The position numbers were made by a program, and so were the translations under genes. A DNA stretch of 33,534 nt from Pyrinomonadaceae bacterium (lineage in GTDB: Bacteria; Acidobacteriota; Blastocatellia; Pyrinomonadales; Pyrinomonadaceae): positions 1-33,534 of the forward strand of contig JAMQPH010000451.1 of the NCBI GenBank assembly GCA_023717605.1, in the 5' to 3' direction. Below the pieces are notes generated by a model, which was not told where the DNA came from, did no database searches, and worked only from the letters and a program-made list of their open reading frames with translations. Below, in pieces: positions 1-8,507 of the stretch. Each line of letters opens with the position of its first letter. Within the stretch, counting starts at the first letter, position 1.

Positions 1-199
1 CGAGTTCAACAAGGCGTTTGTGCTCATGCAGTACTACGGTTACCTGCTTCGGAACCCAAACGATTCGCCCGACTCTAACTTTAGTGGCTTTGACTTTTGG
101 TTGGCGAAGCTTAATCAATTCAACGGAAATTTCGTCGAGGCCGAGATGGTCAAAGCTTTCCTCACCTCGAGCGAGTACAAACAGAGGTTTGGTCCGTAA
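1..199 (+). CDS. C-terminal end of a DUF4214-domain protein (partial)
   Basis: The open frame enters from the left edge (first full codon at base 2) and stops at TAA 197-199, leaving 65 residues. The piece has the DUF4214 pattern: an aromatic-rich start (YYGYLLRNP), then FWLAKLNQFNGN, then a closing helix with AEMVKAFLTSSEYKQRFG. In acidobacteria this domain commonly closes large secreted proteins carrying Calx-beta, IPT/TIG or repeat domains. The upstream domains are outside the window, so the function cannot be named. It converges with the minus-strand GNAT gene, and the inverted repeat at 248-354 lies between the two stops. Confidence 0.8.
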   Translation, partial: EFNKAFVLMQYYGYLLRNPNDSPDSNFSGFDFWLAKLNQFNGNFVEAEMVKAFLTSSEYKQRFGP

Positions 200-247
200 G
201 AGGCCAGCTCAAGCCCGCTACTTGCAGGTTAGGTAGGGCCGGAATTA

Positions 248-354
248 TTAGCCGCGGATACACGCGGATTAGCGCGGATCTGAAACAGCAACAAGCAAAC
301 CGATTGGAATAGTCTTTTCATGATCCGCGTTCATCCGCGTAGATCCGCGGCTAA
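248..354. repeat. Inverted repeat of 10-bp CGCGGAT units, 'hollow' copy
   Basis: The left arm (248-284) reads TTAGCCGCGGAT and then repeats CGCGGAT-type units every 10 bases. The right arm (322-354) is its reverse complement with a few mismatches and ends CCGCGGCTAA. Only about 37 bases separate the arms, with no room for a gene. The same arms enclose the GxxExxY gene at 13135-13734. The element lies between two converging genes and would form a strong hairpin in RNA from either side, so a secondary terminator role is possible. No clear target-site duplication is visible. Confidence 0.85.
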
Positions 355-375
355 AAATTCGGTGAAAGTGGACAA

Positions 376-888
376 CTAGGAACTTGTTTCGACTGTCAGG
401 CGAGGCAGCACGCGCTTTTGACCATCAATTTCTGAGGAGACTTCGCCAATTCTGCGCGCTCCCATTCTTTTGTAGAAACCTTCGGCATTAGGGTCGGCGG
501 TAATCCCAACCTGAGAGACGTCATCCCCAGCGGCTGTCTGCATTGCGTGAATGAAAAGTTCTTTGCCGACGCCTGTGCCGATGTATGCGGGAGCAACCCA
601 CATATGTTCGAGTTCGGCTTGCTGACCTCCGACAACCAGAGCGTAGAAACCAACAATCATGTTTTCATGCTCTCCGACATAGACCAGGTTGTTGCTGATG
701 AAATCGGAGGATATCGTGAGGTCCTCTTGCCAATGCTGAATCCAGTTCTCGGGATAACCCCAATGCCGTTTGGCGTCGTGAGCAATCTGAGTTAGAACAG
801 CTGCTTCTTCGGGTAGACTTGGGCGAATTTTCACAACTGATCCGTCGCTTAAATTTAGCTCTTGCTGGCTGAATGAGAGTGGAAACAA
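376..888 (-). CDS. GNAT-family N-acetyltransferase
   Basis: The 170-residue protein has the GNAT fold pattern. A beta1 region (VVKIRPSLPEEA, about residues 18-30) is followed by an N-terminal helix pair and a central beta4 strand (ELEHMWVAP). Motif A, the acetyl-CoA pyrophosphate-binding loop (IGTGVGKELF, G104-G108), follows, and a C-terminal FYKRMGAR segment is typical of the family. It should transfer an acetyl group from acetyl-CoA to an amine; the substrate cannot be told. The start is TTG at 886-888, three bases after the upstream gene's stop, so translation may be coupled. No good in-frame ATG was seen near the N-terminus, so the start is uncertain by a few codons. Confidence 0.85.
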   Translation of the reverse strand: MFPLSFSQQELNLSDGSVVKIRPSLPEEAAVLTQIAHDAKRHWGYPENWIQHWQEDLTISSDFISNNLVYVGEHENMIVGFYALVVGGQQAELEHMWVAPAYIGTGVGKELFIHAMQTAAGDDVSQVGITADPNAEGFYKRMGARRIGEVSSEIDGQKRVLPRLTVETSS

Positions 889-891
889 GCC

Positions 892-1509
892 TTAAGGAAT
901 TTGCCATACCGAGCCATCGGAGTATTTTACGCGAACGATTATCACTTGTTCCTCAAACCCGACTCTCTCGTTCTTGTCGAGCGCGTACACGCTAATGCGT
1001 TGAGTCGGCGGCGCTGACAGCATAAACGAAAGCTCCTTGCTCTTGCCCGGCCCGATGGTTTCGACGCTCGTGAACTGGCGCCGGCCAAATTCCTCCCCGG
1101 TCACGGCATCGAAAAAGACATAGTCCCAGTCAATTTCCTTGATTGTCTTTTCGCTCGTGTTTTTGATCGAAGTTTTGTAGAGAAAAGTGTAACGGGGCGG
1201 TCCCTTCTTCTGGCGCTCGGCCTGGATTATGGCGGCGTCGGTGCGCGCATCTTTTTCGAGCTTGCTTGCGTCCGGCGAGTTTGCACGTCTTGCATCGCTG
1301 GCGCGCTTCTCCGCCCTCGCGCGAAACTGCATCTCATGAAAATTCTCGGTTGGACCACCGAACGGATTCTGTTGCCAATTAATTCGCTCCTTGCTCCAAT
1401 TGAATTTGACGACCTGAACTTCTGCCGTGTCCACGAGTGCCGTAGGCGTTTGCGCCTGCGATGCAAGCGCAACCAACAGAAGCAAACTTGATAGGAGAAT
1501 CGCTTTCAT
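892..1509 (-). CDS. Secreted protein of unknown function
   Basis: This 205-residue protein begins with a clear signal peptide: MKAI, a leucine-rich core, then ALASQAQ with likely cleavage near residue 20. A charged segment rich in Arg, Lys and Ala (about residues 62-100) follows. The C-terminal half looks like a small beta-sandwich, with SIKNTSEKTIKEIDWDYVFFD and then FTSVETIGPGKSKELSFML. That pattern recalls export-destined proteins with an NTF-like or Ig-like module, but I cannot assign a family. The start is supported by GGGAGG seven bases upstream of the ATG at 1507-1509. It is co-directional with the GNAT gene three bases downstream; the functional link is unknown. Confidence 0.8.
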   Translation of the reverse strand: MKAILLSSLLLLVALASQAQTPTALVDTAEVQVVKFNWSKERINWQQNPFGGPTENFHEMQFRARAEKRASDARRANSPDASKLEKDARTDAAIIQAERQKKGPPRYTFLYKTSIKNTSEKTIKEIDWDYVFFDAVTGEEFGRRQFTSVETIGPGKSKELSFMLSAPPTQRISVYALDKNERVGFEEQVIIVRVKYSDGSVWQIP

Positions 1510-1633
1510 CGCTTGGCCTCCCTTCGGACTTCAAAAAGACTCGCACTAAGGCTCGGACGGCGAAAATGTGTTGGACTTGTCTAGCCGCCATTATTGCACA
1601 AGCTCGACATGTTCGCCGTTAGGAAAAGCAAAT

Positions 1634-1658
1634 GGCCGGAGAAACTTCTTCTCCGGCC
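1634..1658 (-). terminator. Rho-independent terminator after the TonB-receptor gene
   Basis: A perfect 10-bp stem, GGCCGGAGAA paired with TTCTCCGGCC, encloses a 5-base loop. On the minus strand it is followed by ATTTGCTTTTCC. Two further GC-rich hairpins lie between it and the receptor stop at 1725. The position, 67 bases past that stop, fits transcription end of the receptor gene. Confidence 0.7.
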
Positions 1659-1724
1659 AAAAGTCCGCCGCGAGGCGGCTTCGGACGACCCTTCGGCCCG
1701 AAAGGCCTTCCGAAGTGTTGGTGT

Positions 1725-4700
1725 TTAAAACACGTACCGGAGACCGAGCACGATGCGTCGGTTGCCGCCATTCGTTCCCCATTGATTGAGGAAGTTCGTG
1801 GAATTGACGCGACCCTCCGGAATACCGAAGTCGCGCGTGTTCGTCGCGTTGTTAAACTCGGCGCGAAGCTGGATCTTTTGATTCTCTCCGATCCGCGTGT
1901 TCTTGAAAATGCCGAAGTCCAGGTTGTTGATGCCATCGGCGCGCAGGATGTTACGTCCCGCATTGCCCACTCGCTGCGCAGCAGTGATTCTCTGGAACAG
2001 ACTCGCCCCGCCAGCCGCAATTATTTCAGGGATTGCCATGCCGCCAAGCGCCAAATTAGTGACGACGTTCGGGCGGATGGCATCGCCCACCAGGGTGTTG
2101 ATGCCAGCCAGAGCCCCGGCCGGGTCAGAGCCATTCAGCACTGTGAATGGTGCGCCACTTTGAAAGGTGAAAAATCCGTTGACCTGCCAGCCGCCTAGCA
2201 GGTGGCCAACGAAGCCCTGCTGGTTCTGGTACCACGGTAACTCATAAACGAAGTTGCCGGCGAAGCGGTGCGGACGGTCGTAGGTAGAGCGGGCGCGGTC
2301 GGTGCTGCGGTTAAAAGAGTCCTGAGAGACGGCCACCTCACCGCTCGACGGGTTGAATATCTCGGAAGCCGCATCAATAAATGAACTCCAAGTGTAATTC
2401 ACGCCCGCGCTGAAGCCGCGGCTAAGGCGCTTCTCGACGCTGGCCTGCATAGAGTGGTAAATCGAAGAAGCCGCGTTAGCGCGCAGGCGGACCACTGCGG
2501 CGGTCCGATTAACACGACAGCTATCTGGATTTGTGCCTGTGAATGTGGGCGTGCATGTGTTTGGAGCCAGGGTTCCTAAGCGGCGCGGGTTGCCGTCAAG
2601 CGTCTGGAACAGCGCCGAACCTTTCGAACCGACGTATCCAAGTCGGAAGACGACGTCTGTTCCAAATTCACGCTGCCCCTCGAAGCTAAAACTCTGGTAG
2701 TAGGGCGAGCGGAAATCCTCGCCGACGATCGTCCGCGTAAACTCGTTCGGATTAACGCCCGCGTTAGAAACATTCGGCAAGCGGATGAAAGCGTTTGGAA
2801 CGGACAGGGCTCCGGCAAAGTTTGTATTCGCCGCCAAGCTCACCGCCGCAACAAATGGGAATGAGCTGGCGACGTTCAAGGCAATGTTGGTGAAAGTGTA
2901 GTCGTGCGTGACAGAATATCCGCCTCGGAACACCAGCTTATCGCCACCGGTTAGAAATCCGATGAGGCCATCTGAATCGGTCCGCGGGTTCCAGTTGAAA
3001 CCGATGCGCGGCTGGAAGTTATTCCTATCCAGCTTGGGGACAGGTGACAGTGCAAACCGCTGATCGCCGCCGGCGACCGCTACGATTCTTTCATTGGCGG
3101 GCAGAAGACTGAGCGTAGCCTCGCCCGGACGCTCGTAACGCAGCCCATAAGTCAGCGTGAAGTTGGGCCTAATCTTCCATTCGTCCTGGCCGTAGAAATG
3201 AAGGTCTAACCACTGGTAATTGTTAATCGCCTCGCCACCCGGCAGGGGCTTGTTGATGTTTGCAGCTTCGGCAAAGTCATTGACAAAAGAATTCAGCGTC
3301 GCATACCGGAGCAAGCCGCGAATGGTTGGGAAGAAGAAGCTCTGGATGCGGTTCTGAATAATGTTAGTGCCCACCTTCACGACGTGGTTACCGCGCGTCC
3401 ACGACAGGTTATCCTGGATCTGGTAGATGTTATTTGTGCGGAACTGTGGCAGGTTAACTGCGAGGCCAATAGCCGTCCTGCTCGCTGCCGCATTGAAACC
3501 GATCAGACCAAGTTGGGAAATCTCCAGAGACGGTATCTCCTCGGAGACAGGATCCGACGCGCTGGTGTTGGTTGCAAAACGTTGGTAGCCGAGCCGGAGC
3601 TCGTTAACCAGCGTGGGCGTGAAAGTGTCGACGAGTCCGAACGCTAGCGTCTGTTGGCGGGCGACGTTCTTGGTGGTCAGTCCAGGGGGTGTTGCCTGGC
3701 CAGTTCCGCCAGTATCGGAGTCGCTGAACAAGTAGCGCCCCGTCAAGATGTGATCGCCCGAGAAGTTGTGGTCGACGCGATACGAAGCCTGATGATTGTC
3801 GAAGAAGAAGGCCGTGGAGCCCGTTAGCGAGCCAAGCGGGACAGTGAAGGTTTGCCCGTTACGCGTAAAGGTGGCGCTCTGGCTGATCGGTGCCTGCGCC
3901 GCCGGCAAATGCCTCAGGAGTGCCCGAACCTGCGGCAGGTCGCCTGCCGCTGCTTGAAGGACTTGCCGGCCTGCTTCAGTCGGCGCGCCGTTCAACGTCG
4001 TGCCCGAGCCGAGCTGGCGGTCGCTCCAGCGCTGGTAGGAGCCAAAAAAGAATGTTCGATCACGTCCACGGATGAGCGAGGGCCCTCCTTCACCAAACCG
4101 CGGCAGATTGAGCGGGCCGCCGATTGTGAAGCCCATCTGATTCTCAATGCGAAACGGGGCATGGCGGCGTGATGGGTTGGCCGAGTTCGGATTGCAGAAG
4201 CCCGCATTCTTATCTGTGTTGCTACACGCGTTCAAGGCGTTACCGTTGTAGAACCAAAATGCGGAACCGTGGTAGTTATTGGTCCCGCCCTTGGTAATGG
4301 CATTAAAAACCGAAGAGGAGTTACGACCATACTCAGCAAGGAATTGGTTGGTAATAAGGCGCACTTCCTGGATCAGGTCAGGGTTGTTCAGAGGCTGGGC
4401 CGCGCCGGACACGCCAGGCTCATTATTGTCTTGGCCGTCGATCATAAAGTTGTTTGATCGGACGCGACCACCGTTGGAAGAGTAGCTGATACCCGCCGCG
4501 AACCCGGTCTGACCCGCGCCGAGTTGGCTGACCCCGGGCGCCGAAAGGGCAACGGTGAGAACGTTCCGGGTAGGGCCGAGCGGCAACTCGGACAGCCGTC
4601 GTGAATCAAATCGCGTGGCAACCTCGGCGTTGCTGGTGTTGATTAATGCAGCATTCTCCACCACGTTCACTACTTCTTGAACACCGCCGGGTTTGAGAGT

Positions 4701-5021
4701 GACATCAATTACGGCTGACTGGTTCAATAAAAGAATAATCCCAGACTGAACATGCTTGGCAAAACCAGACGCCTCGACAGTCACTTCATAAGGTCCGACC
4801 GGCAAGTTCTCAAAGCGATATCGGCCATCACTATCTGTTTGTACCGTGCGTGAGATGTTGGTCTCGGTACTGCGGGCAGTCACGGTGGCGTTGGGTATCA
4901 CGGACTGCTTCTCATCTGTAACGGAGCCGAAGATGTTGCCGGTCGTCTGAGCGGCGACTGGGAGGGACAAATATGCAAACAATGCCACTAAAATCAGCAG
5001 TTGCCTGGTTGCTTTATTCAT
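1725..5021 (-). CDS. TonB-dependent receptor, Oar-like, with carboxypeptidase-regulatory-like N-terminus
   Basis: The 1,098-residue outer-membrane protein starts with a signal peptide (hydrophobic core, ending PVAAQ near residue 25). An Ig-like CarboxypepD_reg domain follows (GNIFGSVTDEKQ ... DGRYRFENLPVGPYEVTVEASGF, about residues 28-110). Next is a plug-like domain with SNNFMIDGQDNNEPG and ALNACSNT regions, then a long beta-barrel ending in an aromatic C-terminus (LGLRYVF), the usual signal for barrel assembly. The length and layout match the Oar-like receptors that are expanded in acidobacteria. The substrate is unknown; peptides or oligosaccharides are typical guesses. The start is firm, with AAGGAG seven bases before the ATG at 5019-5021. 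It is a single gene followed by a strong terminator. Confidence 0.93.
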   Translation of the reverse strand: MNKATRQLLILVALFAYLSLPVAAQTTGNIFGSVTDEKQSVIPNATVTARSTETNISRTVQTDSDGRYRFENLPVGPYEVTVEASGFAKHVQSGIILLLNQSAVIDVTLKPGGVQEVVNVVENAALINTSNAEVATRFDSRRLSELPLGPTRNVLTVALSAPGVSQLGAGQTGFAAGISYSSNGGRVRSNNFMIDGQDNNEPGVSGAAQPLNNPDLIQEVRLITNQFLAEYGRNSSSVFNAITKGGTNNYHGSAFWFYNGNALNACSNTDKNAGFCNPNSANPSRRHAPFRIENQMGFTIGGPLNLPRFGEGGPSLIRGRDRTFFFGSYQRWSDRQLGSGTTLNGAPTEAGRQVLQAAAGDLPQVRALLRHLPAAQAPISQSATFTRNGQTFTVPLGSLTGSTAFFFDNHQASYRVDHNFSGDHILTGRYLFSDSDTGGTGQATPPGLTTKNVARQQTLAFGLVDTFTPTLVNELRLGYQRFATNTSASDPVSEEIPSLEISQLGLIGFNAAASRTAIGLAVNLPQFRTNNIYQIQDNLSWTRGNHVVKVGTNIIQNRIQSFFFPTIRGLLRYATLNSFVNDFAEAANINKPLPGGEAINNYQWLDLHFYGQDEWKIRPNFTLTYGLRYERPGEATLSLLPANERIVAVAGGDQRFALSPVPKLDRNNFQPRIGFNWNPRTDSDGLIGFLTGGDKLVFRGGYSVTHDYTFTNIALNVASSFPFVAAVSLAANTNFAGALSVPNAFIRLPNVSNAGVNPNEFTRTIVGEDFRSPYYQSFSFEGQREFGTDVVFRLGYVGSKGSALFQTLDGNPRRLGTLAPNTCTPTFTGTNPDSCRVNRTAAVVRLRANAASSIYHSMQASVEKRLSRGFSAGVNYTWSSFIDAASEIFNPSSGEVAVSQDSFNRSTDRARSTYDRPHRFAGNFVYELPWYQNQQGFVGHLLGGWQVNGFFTFQSGAPFTVLNGSDPAGALAGINTLVGDAIRPNVVTNLALGGMAIPEIIAAGGASLFQRITAAQRVGNAGRNILRADGINNLDFGIFKNTRIGENQKIQLRAEFNNATNTRDFGIPEGRVNSTNFLNQWGTNGGNRRIVLGLRYVF

Positions 5022-5387
5022 CGAGATTCTCCTTATTTGTAAACCCGTCTGGGTTGTCTGTGTCCGCTGGTTTAGAAGTAGTTTAAAAAGCCGGAATGTG
5101 AAAAGCAGTAACCTGCTTCAATTTCATGCAACACATATTCCACTATCCAGGATTTTAGTCCCGAATTCTGTTTCTGAGTGGTAACTCAAACTTATGTAAG
5201 AATTAGGTTAAGTAGGCGCGGTGGTGTCATGGTGGCACAAACCCCGAGGACTGAGCGTTTTGTTCAAATTAATGGATACAATCCGAAGCATCGTAAAAAC
5301 CGATGGGGCTCGACCTGGGTGCAGCTCACAAAGTCTCGGCAGATTTGTCTGGAGTTAAACGATCACCTCGCAAAGCAGGAATGTGAC
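5022..5387. other. Intergenic region between the divergent receptor and dehydrogenase genes
   Basis: If the dehydrogenase starts at TTG 5388, these 366 bases hold no gene I can support. The left side carries the receptor's Shine-Dalgarno and an AT-rich stretch suitable for promoters. The right side (from 5178, or from ATG 5229) stays open in frame with the dehydrogenase, but the encoded residues resemble no known domain. I see no repeat or riboswitch here. Confidence 0.5.
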
Positions 5388-6341
5388 TTGAACATAGAAC
5401 GAATTGTCTTCCTTGAGCGCGACACATTCCACGCTGAATTCCGACGACCTCGGTTTGGCCATGAGTGGATCGAATACGGCGAAACGGACCAAGGCCAGAT
5501 CGCAGAGCGGTTACGGGATGCCACAATTGCGATCTGCAACAAGCTGCCCCTGCGTGAGCCGGACTTGTCGCGACTGCCCAAACTGAAGCTGATTGCTGTA
5601 GCTGCCACGGGCGTCGACAACATCGACCTTGGTTGTTGCAAGATTCGAGGTATAGCCGTCTGCAATACGCGAAATTATGCCCAACACTCATTGCCGGAAC
5701 ATGTACTGATGCTGATGCTGGCCCTGCGAAGAAATCTGGTTGCCTACCTCCAGGATGTCCGCGATGGCAAATGGAAACAGGCCAAACAGTTCTGTTTGCT
5801 CACCCATACAATCCACGATCTGCAAGGCAGCAGAATTGGAATCATTGGTTACGGTTCGCTTGGCAGGGCCGTAGCCGCTCTGGCTGGGTCGATTGGTATG
5901 CAGGTGCTTGTTGCCGAACGAAAACATACCACCACTACTCGAGAAGGACGCACAGAGTTTGGAGAGGTTCTACGGCTAAGCGATGTGCTCACCCTCCACT
6001 GTCCCTTGACCGAAGAGACCAGGAACCTGATTGACGAACGGGAGTTTCAAATGATGAAACGTGAGGCGATCCTGATTAATACAGCTCGCGGTGGTCTGGT
6101 AAGGGAAGGGGCAATAGTCGAAGCACTACAGACTGGAACAATCGCCGGCGCGGCCTTTGACGTACTGAGTGAAGAGCCTCCCCGACAAGGTAACATCTTG
6201 CTTGAGCAGCAACTTCCAAATCTGATCATCACACCCCATGTTGCCTGGGCCAGCCGTGAAGCCATGCAAACGCTTGCAGATCAACTTATCGAGACCATTG
6301 AGGCGTTCATTCGGGGCGAGCCCAGGAATCTTGTCGTCTAG
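5388..6341 (+). CDS. D-isomer-specific 2-hydroxyacid dehydrogenase (NAD-dependent)
   Basis: With the TTG start the protein is 317 residues, the usual size for the family. The N-terminal half has the substrate-domain signature ATGVDNIDL and an NYAQHSLPEHVLMLMLALRR helix. The Rossmann loop is GYGSLG (G154, G156, G159). Catalytic residues are visible as Arg234 in NTARGGLV, Glu263 in DVLSEEPP and His284 in TPHVAW. It should interconvert a 2-keto acid and a D-2-hydroxy acid; the sequence is nearest glycerate/hydroxypyruvate reductases, but the substrate is not certain. I chose TTG 5388 because AGGAA sits six bases upstream and family members begin just before the IVFLERDT strand. An in-frame extension to 5178 would add 70 unmatched residues. 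Confidence 0.85.
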   Translation: MNIERIVFLERDTFHAEFRRPRFGHEWIEYGETDQGQIAERLRDATIAICNKLPLREPDLSRLPKLKLIAVAATGVDNIDLGCCKIRGIAVCNTRNYAQHSLPEHVLMLMLALRRNLVAYLQDVRDGKWKQAKQFCLLTHTIHDLQGSRIGIIGYGSLGRAVAALAGSIGMQVLVAERKHTTTTREGRTEFGEVLRLSDVLTLHCPLTEETRNLIDEREFQMMKREAILINTARGGLVREGAIVEALQTGTIAGAAFDVLSEEPPRQGNILLEQQLPNLIITPHVAWASREAMQTLADQLIETIEAFIRGEPRNLVV

Positions 6342-6747
6342 AGGAGTCTGCCGTTAGGACCCCGGGCGGCGGCCCATTTTCGAAGGGCTGGGGGATGCGG
6401 TTATCCCGGACATTAAGGAGCCTGGGTTTTCACCCCGTAGGGCTGAGAATGTTTATAGCTCCTCCCAATGCCGCACCCTCCCGGCTCCGTTCGGAGGAGC
6501 GGGGCGTTGCTCGAGCAGTGCGCATCTAGTTGAGTCCCCGCTCCTTCGAACGGAGTTGGTAGTCGGGCTGCCGGCAGAGTCTATAGACATTTCACTCCTA
6601 ACCGGAGTGAGGAAGCGGCCGTGCAGTTGATTCAGGTTTCTAATTCGTTAGGAGAGAAAGTGTCGTTAGGAGTGATTAAATAATCGGCCCCGCAAAAGCG
6701 GCTCATCCCTGGCTAAAAACTCTTACCGCAGCATGTAACCTTTCACC
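6342..6747. other. Non-coding region dense in palindromes
   Basis: The 406 bases between the dehydrogenase and the 88-residue gene hold no convincing reading frame. They are filled with GC-rich inverted repeats, the clearest of which is listed separately at 6447-6593. GTTAGGAG motifs recur near 6649-6675, echoing the CTCCTAAC at 6595-6602. The two flanking genes converge, so part of this may serve as a bidirectional terminator. Confidence 0.6.
6447..6593. repeat. Nested inverted repeat (REP/MITE-like palindrome)
   Basis: The outer arms are GAATGTTTATAG (6447-6458) and CTATAGACATTTC (6581-6593), inverted with one mismatch over the shared 11 bases. The inner arms are GGCTCCGTTCGGAGGAGCGG (from 6483) and its near reverse complement beginning CCCCGCTCC (6536 to about 6557). 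The centre is about 31 bases. The symmetric, GC-rich layout resembles dispersed palindromic elements. No encoded protein is present, and no second copy was seen in this window. Confidence 0.6.
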
Positions 6748-7014
6748 CTACGACGAAGCCGCTTCGGTGGCTCCTAACGCGGGCGTTTCATCGTGATGCT
6801 CGGTTGTGTAAAGGCGAAGGATGTCCTGTCCCTGGCGGGATCTGGGATCGATGGTACGAATGTGCTTGCGACCCTGCATCTCCCAAATTGCTGTTACCTG
6901 CCCATCTTTCTCGACTGCGTGATACGAAATGTCTTCCGCCGGTTCAGTTGGCGCCTGGTCTCCGCTGCCCGCCTCAGGCGCGGCGTCAGTTGGCGCAATT
7001 TCATTCTCTAACAT
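6748..7014 (-). CDS. Small acidic protein downstream of the subtilase, unknown function
   Basis: The 88-residue frame has a low-complexity acidic N-terminus rich in Ala, Pro and Glu (about residues 1-29). A more ordered core follows: ISYHAVEKDGQVTAIWEMQGRKHIRTIDPRS. The tail is acidic. There is no signal peptide or membrane segment. It lies 92 bases downstream of the subtilase on the same strand, so co-transcription is plausible. GAGGAG occurs about 11 bases before the ATG at 7012-7014, slightly far but usable. I do not recognise the family. A role as inhibitor, chaperone or substrate of the protease is possible by position only. Confidence 0.6.
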   Translation of the reverse strand: MLENEIAPTDAAPEAGSGDQAPTEPAEDISYHAVEKDGQVTAIWEMQGRKHIRTIDPRSRQGQDILRLYTTEHHDETPALGATEAASS

Positions 7015-7106
7015 TAACGCTCAAACTCCTCTCACAAACTAATTGGTGCTTTGGTTTGATGAATTGTTGCACACGCGTTACTCGCAAGTCCAACGTCGGG
7101 GACCTC

Positions 7107-8471
7107 TCACGATCTCAACGACTGGGCTACCACAACTGCTCGTCCGGGAGAAACCACACCCCAGCCCTGACGTTCCACCTCAATGCCTGTTACTCGCTCG
7201 GCCGTGTCTATCAGAATTCGTTTCACCTGCTGGGGAGTCAACTTGGGATTCGCCTCGAGCATGCAGGCAATGGTCGATGCGACGATAGGGGACGCGAACG
7301 ACGTCCCATCAACGTATTTGTAATGTTGGTTAATCACGTTACCTTCGTGGAGTTTAATCGTAATCAGCTGTCTCAAGAGTGGTACGGGTAAGGCTCTGGC
7401 TTCGTCCAGGTCCTTGTCAACTCCGATGTGCGTCTCAATGATCGATAGCAGCTTCTCATCCGCCGCAGCGTCCAGATCAGAATAAAGCCGGGCCTCATCT
7501 GCGGTGGGTGTATGCGGGAGTATCGGGGCTGCAACCCAGATGCTCGGAGCAATGACTTCTGGTTTTTGCAAACCGTCAATCGTTGGGCCGTACGAAGAGC
7601 GGTACATGCCCCGCTTTGCCCGATCGAGCGAATTCTGATCGTCCAGTCCGCCTACCGAAATCGCGGAAGGTGAACTCGCGGGGGGAAGCACCGGGTGTCC
7701 CGGCGCCATCCCAGCGTTACCAACGGCGCAGACCACAATCAGCCCTTCGCTCACTGCACGCTCGACGGTCTGGCACAAGGGGCTGGTTAAGTAGGACTTC
7801 TCAAAATCTCCGCCGGCGGAAATGTTAACTACTTGAATGCCGTACTCCTTGCGGTGTTTGAGGACCCACTGCAACCCGCGATCGATATGCTCGTCAGGAA
7901 TGTGTCGAGCATTGCCAATCTTAACGAGCACTAAATTGGATTCATGTGCGAGACCGCGATAAAACCCGTCCGAGAGGTAACCGTTTCCGGCCGCCACAAC
8001 GGAGGTCATCATTCCGTGCCAGCTTGAAACATCAGTCGTCTTCAAGGACGTCGGATCGTCAGTTGAATCAAAGATGCTGTGGTATGCAAGGATTCGATTC
8101 ACCGGCTGCGTCAAGTCCGGGTGTGCATAGAAACCGGAATCGAGGAAGGCAATAGTGACACCACGACCGGTGAACCGTTCGTCAGCATTCATGCGCAGTG
8201 GCGTCGGCAACACAAAGCTGGTTTGCTCGAAGACTGCGGCGTGAGATTCTATCTGCCGCTTAGCCCGATTGAACAACTCCACGCACTGATGACAAACTGC
8301 CGAGGACTTCACGCCTGGCAAATTAGCCTCGACAAGCAGGCGCAGATCTTTGTCCAGCAGAGAGAGATCTATGAGCGTCTTTTTGGGAGTGCGTCCACAA
8401 ACGGGACAGATTCCTGTCGCTGCTTCGGTGGTAAGGTTGGGTGTTGGCTCGGTAATGATTATTTCCGACAT
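7107..8471 (-). CDS. Cytoplasmic S8 (subtilisin-like) serine peptidase with N-terminal Cys pairs
   Basis: Numbered from the ATG at 8469-8471, the 454-residue protein holds a full subtilase triad: Asp111 (AFLDSGFY), His152 (SSWHGMMTSVVAAGNG) and Ser391 (GTSFASPIVAS). The oxyanion Asn252 sits in CAVGNAG. Before the catalytic domain, two Cys pairs (C22-PVC-25 and C60-HQC-63) could bind zinc. About 80 residues are inserted between PEVIAPS and the catalytic Ser. There is no signal peptide, so it probably acts inside the cell. An in-frame GTG at 8511-8513 would add 14 residues but lies inside an intergenic repeat, so I prefer the ATG. The small gene at 6748-7014 follows it. Confidence 0.88.
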   Translation of the reverse strand: MSEIIITEPTPNLTTEAATGICPVCGRTPKKTLIDLSLLDKDLRLLVEANLPGVKSSAVCHQCVELFNRAKRQIESHAAVFEQTSFVLPTPLRMNADERFTGRGVTIAFLDSGFYAHPDLTQPVNRILAYHSIFDSTDDPTSLKTTDVSSWHGMMTSVVAAGNGYLSDGFYRGLAHESNLVLVKIGNARHIPDEHIDRGLQWVLKHRKEYGIQVVNISAGGDFEKSYLTSPLCQTVERAVSEGLIVVCAVGNAGMAPGHPVLPPASSPSAISVGGLDDQNSLDRAKRGMYRSSYGPTIDGLQKPEVIAPSIWVAAPILPHTPTADEARLYSDLDAAADEKLLSIIETHIGVDKDLDEARALPVPLLRQLITIKLHEGNVINQHYKYVDGTSFASPIVASTIACMLEANPKLTPQQVKRILIDTAERVTGIEVERQGWGVVSPGRAVVVAQSLRS

Positions 8472-8507
8472 GTCAGATTTGGAGTTTACCTGATTCTCGA
8501 GGAATCT

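Noticed and set aside
248-354. CRISPR array
   Set aside because: The repeats are 9-14-bp tandem units in inverted arms, without regular unique spacers, and no cas gene is present; the same applies to the other repeat elements.
1632-2198. A 188-codon plus-strand open frame
   Set aside because: It lies antisense to the C-terminal barrel of the TonB receptor and over its terminator hairpins; it encodes nothing recognisable.
3852-4172. A 106-codon plus-strand open frame
   Set aside because: It is antisense to the receptor gene, and its composition follows from the coding strand.
6804-7391. A 195-codon plus-strand open frame
   Set aside because: It is antisense to the 88-residue gene and the end of the subtilase, whose motifs are clear on the other strand.
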